Shown here one piece after another: positions 59,335 to 64,000 of a stretch of 64,000 nt of DNA. Position 1 is the first letter of the stretch; every line of letters begins with the position of its first letter. Made by a program: the position numbers and the translations under genes. A model generated the notes under the pieces. That model did no database searches and was not told the origin of the DNA. It worked only from the letters and a program-made list of their open reading frames with translations. Source of the stretch: Vanessa cardui (Eukaryota > Arthropoda > Insecta > Lepidoptera > Nymphalidae); contig NC_061128.1 of the NCBI RefSeq assembly GCF_905220365.1, positions 2,666,001-2,730,000 on the forward strand, read 5' to 3'.

Positions 59335-62300
59335 TAATGCTGAAATAAATTCAATATTGGGCATCTAACGCCATAAATTATAATAAAAACAAATACTAAC
59401 CATGTCTAACTAATATAGTATACCTAAGAAAGCACCGCAAGACAATTTTACTGCAAAATTAAGAGAAAGCATAAGAGCAAGTTCATACGAAAGATAGAAA
59501 ATTGGATACAATTGTTAACTGTTAATTGTGCTACGTATGTGAGCAGACAAAGAAAGGCACAGGTCAATGATACAGCGGCTAACGGTGTCCGGATGTCAAC
59601 CTCAAGTAAACCTGTTTGAACCTGACGAACTACTGTACCACTCATAAAATGTCTCAATGAACTGATATTACTTAAATAATCTAGTTTTAACAAATAAATC
59701 ACAATTTCCTAATTATATTATCATATGATATTTTAACGTTTGTTTACATGAGAAAGCTTTAGTGAGATTTGGCAGTGTTTCTACATCCTAATGATCGATT
59801 CAGTCGAATAAATCGGGTAATTTAATAGCAGGTTGGAGCTCACGTGCATCTTCATCGTCATAATGGTTAACCTTTGCTTTCTTAGTCTATCGAATTTCAC
59901 ATTCACTTTCGTAAATATCGATTACGACTGGCTCTACGTCAGATCGATAACTATCAAGATCGATTCGACGCTCGTCAACTACTGTTCTAACGATGGCTTT
60001 ATATAATTTGCATCTGATCTAATTACTCATAGTTTTAATGTGTTTGACATAAGGTCGCGATTAGCACGGCACAACTAAAAGGAAATCGTAAATATAACTT
60101 TGTTAGTTTTGTCGGCATACGTGTTTGGTTATGTCTCGGTTATGTCCATTCTGTCACATCACTGTCCAATGTCGTGACAATCGTTGACTGGTGAAAATCT
60201 ATGAGAACGTATTTCCTCGATTTGCATCCACAACATTTAAATACTTACCAGTTGTGCGACAGGAAAAGCCTAGGCAATACAGGGAAAGCGAACGATAAAG
60301 TTACGAAGTTATTTAATCTATTATACGGAGTTGTTAATAAGATGTATTTCCGGCAAAGCTGTTTAAGTAAAAAATAAATTTCGTATTTAAATACAATAAG
60401 TTATAACAGTTTACAGTTTTGCACAAGCAAATGTATATAACATAATAATAGCATAATTATTATTAATTTTTAAGTGTCTACATGTTAATATTAATAAATC
60501 AGATGGAGTGATAAGAAAGTTCTGATGACATATATTTTAGTCTACACAAAATTAGACAACATTTCTACAACAAATATCTTTTTATACTCTTATCAATGGC
60601 TACTCTTTCTTAAAAGTACATTTAGCTTTCAAGGAAATGCAGTATCGTCTTTTTGGTATATTCTTATTTTTGATTGCTCTAGTTTCATCTTTCCTTTCTA
60701 CCTCAGTCATGTCATGTCTTAAATTCATCACCATTTGCGGAGCGACGATTAAAGTTATGATTAAAAACATAAATTTGTCTCATTACTAAGATTACACCAA
60801 AGTTATAAGTTACCTTTAATATTGGAGATATTCAAAATTTTTATGGAGTTGACAAATTTTTGCATATGCCGAGACAAAATATATTAAATACTTGTAATTG
60901 TAATTAACCATAGGAGCACTAGTAATTATGAAAATAATGTAAAAAGAAAATACAAAATCTAAAACGTTTTACTTCACCCTTGATGTAAAAACAATTGATT
61001 GAATTCTGAATTGACTGAATTCGTACATTGCGCCTTTAATAATGGGTCATTATTTTTGTTAATCATATCATAATTACCATTTAAATCATGTCGAAAGCTG
61101 ATAAGGAATTCATATTATTATCAGATTCCGAGTACCTTAATATAGGAACAAATGAATTTCGTGCAATTATTGTAACTTTCTCGCCAGTGATCACTTTCAA
61201 TGGGTGTAAATCTGAGGTCATATGTATGTGAGTCTGTCGTAACGGCATCCCACTTTGTATGTCTTTTAAGGAAACCACTAGTTATTAATTATGGTAGCCG
61301 TCTGAAACCAGGCTAATGTTTTCGAGTAAACCATTACCAAAATTGTAAGTAATCAGCTACTATTATTATCAGCCTGTAAGCATATTAAATTACATTTATA
61401 TCGGCAAACAATTTATTGAGCCTCTAATTTATGATACATTGATATATATATATAAACATATTCATATATATTTTATGTTCCGAATATAATCATCATGATG
61501 AAATTATCGTTATTTTAACAAAAAAAAATGCATAATTTCTAATGTGAAAGTAATCGTCAACAAAAATAATTATTACAACAATGTGTTGTCGATTAAAGAA
61601 AGTTTCACTAGTTAACTAACATTGAATAACAATCTGGTCATATCGCTTTGTAATTCCATTCATATAAGATCAAATGAACTGTTTAATTGAACACCACGTC
61701 TGGTCCCCTTATCTGGACTCTTTCAATCACCTATCACGGCTAATACGTCCAAACGAGACAAAAGAATCGGCTAATTTGCTTGTCAGTACGAAATAATCAA
61801 CATCGATCTAGAGTCGCTTGCATACGCACAATTGTTTCCCAAGACAGACGATATTGAACTCTAGCGCACCGGTTGTACAAATTCTGATAGTGCGGTCTCG
61901 CCTCAGTCAACACTCTACTTTGTTAATAGGGGAATAAGTGAGACTTTACAATGATATGGCTGTTATTTAAGACGGAAGAGTGTCAAATGAGGGCCAATTT
62001 GGAGTTTTGATGTTGGCGTATGGCGTCTATAGCCGGAGGTGCAACTCATTATGAATACTTTCGCTATGTACATTTGAGACGTGCGTTACTTGTTCTTTTA
62101 TCGTTAATGTCTATCGGCTCTAACTTTGAAGGAATCTTTAGACAACGTCGTTGTGATTTTAAATTATCATACTAATCGGATGAGAGATGCCGGGATCGCA
62201 GTTAGAATGTAATAGTTCGTATTATGCACGAATTACTATGCACGGTAATTTGCTCGTACTTTGGATATGTCGACAGTTTCTTAATATAATAAATTACCCT

Positions 62301-62975
62301 TTAACTGAATTTCTTTGCGCTCAATAAACACAACACCAATTTTATAAGTATGTATGTATGAGATATAACTAATAGTTTCAAAATATGTAAATTATATATA
62401 AATTTCTAAAGTTCTTCCTATTCATATATGAAAATGGCTTCGAGTGTGTACTTTCTCTTCTTTATTGTAATTTAAAAATAATATTCGATTCAATAGATAA
62501 GGATATCAAAAAACCTGTCTCAGATCAATGTTTTATTTCTTTTCTCCTTGTTTTGGCATGTTTTTGTTTATGTTCGTCTCAGCGAAGTATTCCAGAATGG
62601 AACGTATACAAAGCTGCCGCTGTTAAAGATTTATATTCTTATTTTTACAAGACGTATGACACATTTAAATACTTTTAAAAAAGTAACCTTCAAAGTACAA
62701 TCACCCTGTATCTTTTGAAGATTCAATTTATTACATATTTTTATTGTTGCTAATGACTTCGATACACGCTATATAATTCCAAAAAAGTGATCGGCAGTCT
62801 CATCAAAGATCAAAGGAGGCGTTTGTGACCAGAAGTCACGATCCGATGGTATCGTGGCTATAATAAAAATGACTGGCGCTCATCTACTTTGGCGGATGTC
62901 TGATTTTTTTTTTCAACAAACGAATTTGATTCACAATAATATACTTTATAGATTTGACTTAAAATCTTATTTTAA

Positions 62976-63043
62976 AAACTCATCAATCAAATCGATTCAA
63001 ATAATGCACATACATTATTTGAATCGATTTGATTGATGAGTTT
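62976..63043. repeat. Perfect 31-bp inverted repeat with 6-base loop
   Basis: The arms 62976-63006 (beginning AAACTCATCAATCAAATCG) and 63013-63043 are exactly complementary, with loop CACATA. No other copy is seen in the window. Confidence 0.9.
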
Positions 63044-63389
63044 ACAATACAAATGACAACATGTGATTGGATATTTACAACTTGGCGATAGTATTGATAG
63101 TTATGATATTTTAAGGCTTGTCAATTGCAGTTTTGTGAAGAATGTCTTAAGTAATAATTACTGCATGATTGATTAATAATATTTGTTTGATATAATCTGT
63201 CATTTATTATTAACACGGTTGGCATATGACTGGCATAATATATTTACAGCACGTTATGAAATCCTTACCGGATATTGATTGAGTGCTGTTATAGATAACG
63301 TTAATGAAATAAGAAGAATGTTATTAGAGGATGAGATAAAAAATTGAGTAGATGTGAAATAACAACCAGTAAATGTCTTACGGGCAGGT

Positions 63390-63560
63390 TAAAATCTTCT
63401 CTCCTTTTTATGGAGATGGTTTATATTTGCCGATTTTATCGACGAGATTACCTTTCTAACAAGCATGGGTCGAATTATGAACACAAACTAATCGCACGTA
63501 AATTCAAATTTGCTTGCCCGGGTTTAAACTAGGAATGAGGTTATGATTCTCCAGAAGTCT
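63390..63560 (-). repeat. Degenerate SINE copy
   Basis: GAATTATGAACACAAACTAA, GCTTGCCCGGGTTTAAACTA and AATGAGGTTATGATTC parallel the promoter end of the SINE (plus sense GAATTATAAACACAAATTAA, GCTTGCCTGGGTTTGAACCC) at reduced identity. Confidence 0.5.
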
Positions 63561-64000
63561 TCATATCATTGGGAGGAGTAGATATTTAACACTTAATATT
63601 GTTTTTACTTATCAAAGAGGCAGAGGACTAGATAAAGGGGTTAATTTAGAAAAGCATATAAAGTTATGTTAAATATCAGACGTTTTATATATCTTAGACC
63701 ATCATAGAAGTATATGAGTTACATACACAAAAAGTTATAAAAAAATTATAATATATAAAATTTATTTCAATATACTGTCTAGTCTTATTGTATATCTGTT
63801 TGGAAGCATCAAGCGAATAATAATCATGTTGCTAAAATGAAAAAATGTATATGATGAACACTTAAATTCAAAACGCCCGTTCTATGTATAGCATTTATTA
63901 TATTCCATTGTTGAATTCTAATGATTTGACATTATACAGCGTGAGATCCTGGCACACCTTAATAATATACTGGTTTTATACAGTCACTCTGGTTTGACAT

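Larger units (their letters stand above)
44829..64000 (-). other. Upstream of the first visible STOX exon: noncoding, gene 5' part not identified
   Basis: About 19 kb. The STOX reading frame requires a further 5' coding exon, which may lie here or beyond 64000. I searched the minus strand for the STOX N-terminal pattern and found nothing convincing. Recognisable contents are listed separately. Stretches 44.9-46.1, 47.6-49.6, 50.7-52.8, 53.1-56.4, 56.7-58.6 and 59.8-62.9 kb hold nothing I can support. Confidence 0.5.

Noticed and set aside
61081..61278. 65-codon minus-strand frame
   Set aside because: Protein-like in part, but no family, start context or splice signals can be supported.
1..64000. 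Prokaryotic systems, CRISPR arrays, integrated virus
   Set aside because: Intron structure, repeats and gene content are those of an insect nuclear genome; no spaced direct repeats or viral genes were recognised.

Overview
The window looks like nuclear DNA of a butterfly or moth (Lepidoptera). It is very AT-rich, its genes are split by GT-AG introns of up to 15.5 kb, and it is full of interspersed repeats of lepidopteran type: tRNA-derived SINEs, repeats starting ACTAGCTGTGCCCGCG, and elements with CAACCGACTTC-like ends. The genus cannot be fixed from the sequence alone.

Three genes can be supported. (1) On the minus strand at 7119-13168, five exons encode residues 1-222 of CdsA, the ER phosphatidate cytidylyltransferase (CDP-diacylglycerol synthase). 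The catalytic C-terminal half is not in the window and should lie beyond the left edge. (2) On the plus strand at 13907-14697, two exons encode a 237-residue acidic protein that I do not recognise. It is divergent from CdsA, with about 740 bp between the two start codons. (3) On the minus strand at 15731-44828, six exons encode 897 residues plus the stop of a Storkhead-box protein (STOX1/STOX2 family, Drosophila knockout). They include the winged-helix domain, the FSAQFPPTEW motif and a 620-residue low-complexity last exon. The 5' coding exon(s) were not found. The unknown gene and STOX are convergent, about 1 kb apart.

Layout: 1-7118 is CdsA intron with repeats, including a 1.9-kb inverted pair. 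7119-13168 is CdsA. 13169-13906 is the shared promoter interval. 13907-14697 is the novel gene. 14698-15730 holds the two 3' ends. 15731-44828 is STOX, whose introns carry SINEs, an RTE-type LINE remnant, a second LINE tail and a perfect 23-bp hairpin. 44829-64000 is noncoding as far as I can see and probably holds STOX 5' introns or upstream DNA. It carries a SINE, an (AT)23 microsatellite, a perfect 31-bp hairpin and two coding-like decayed blocks (46.2 kb and 59 kb).

No operon, CRISPR array or prokaryotic system is present. The best candidates for something new are the unknown acidic gene paired head to head with CdsA, the frameshifted coding-like block near 59 kb, and the perfect short-loop inverted repeats. 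The genes have no evident functional link: CdsA is lipid metabolism and STOX is a developmental transcription factor.
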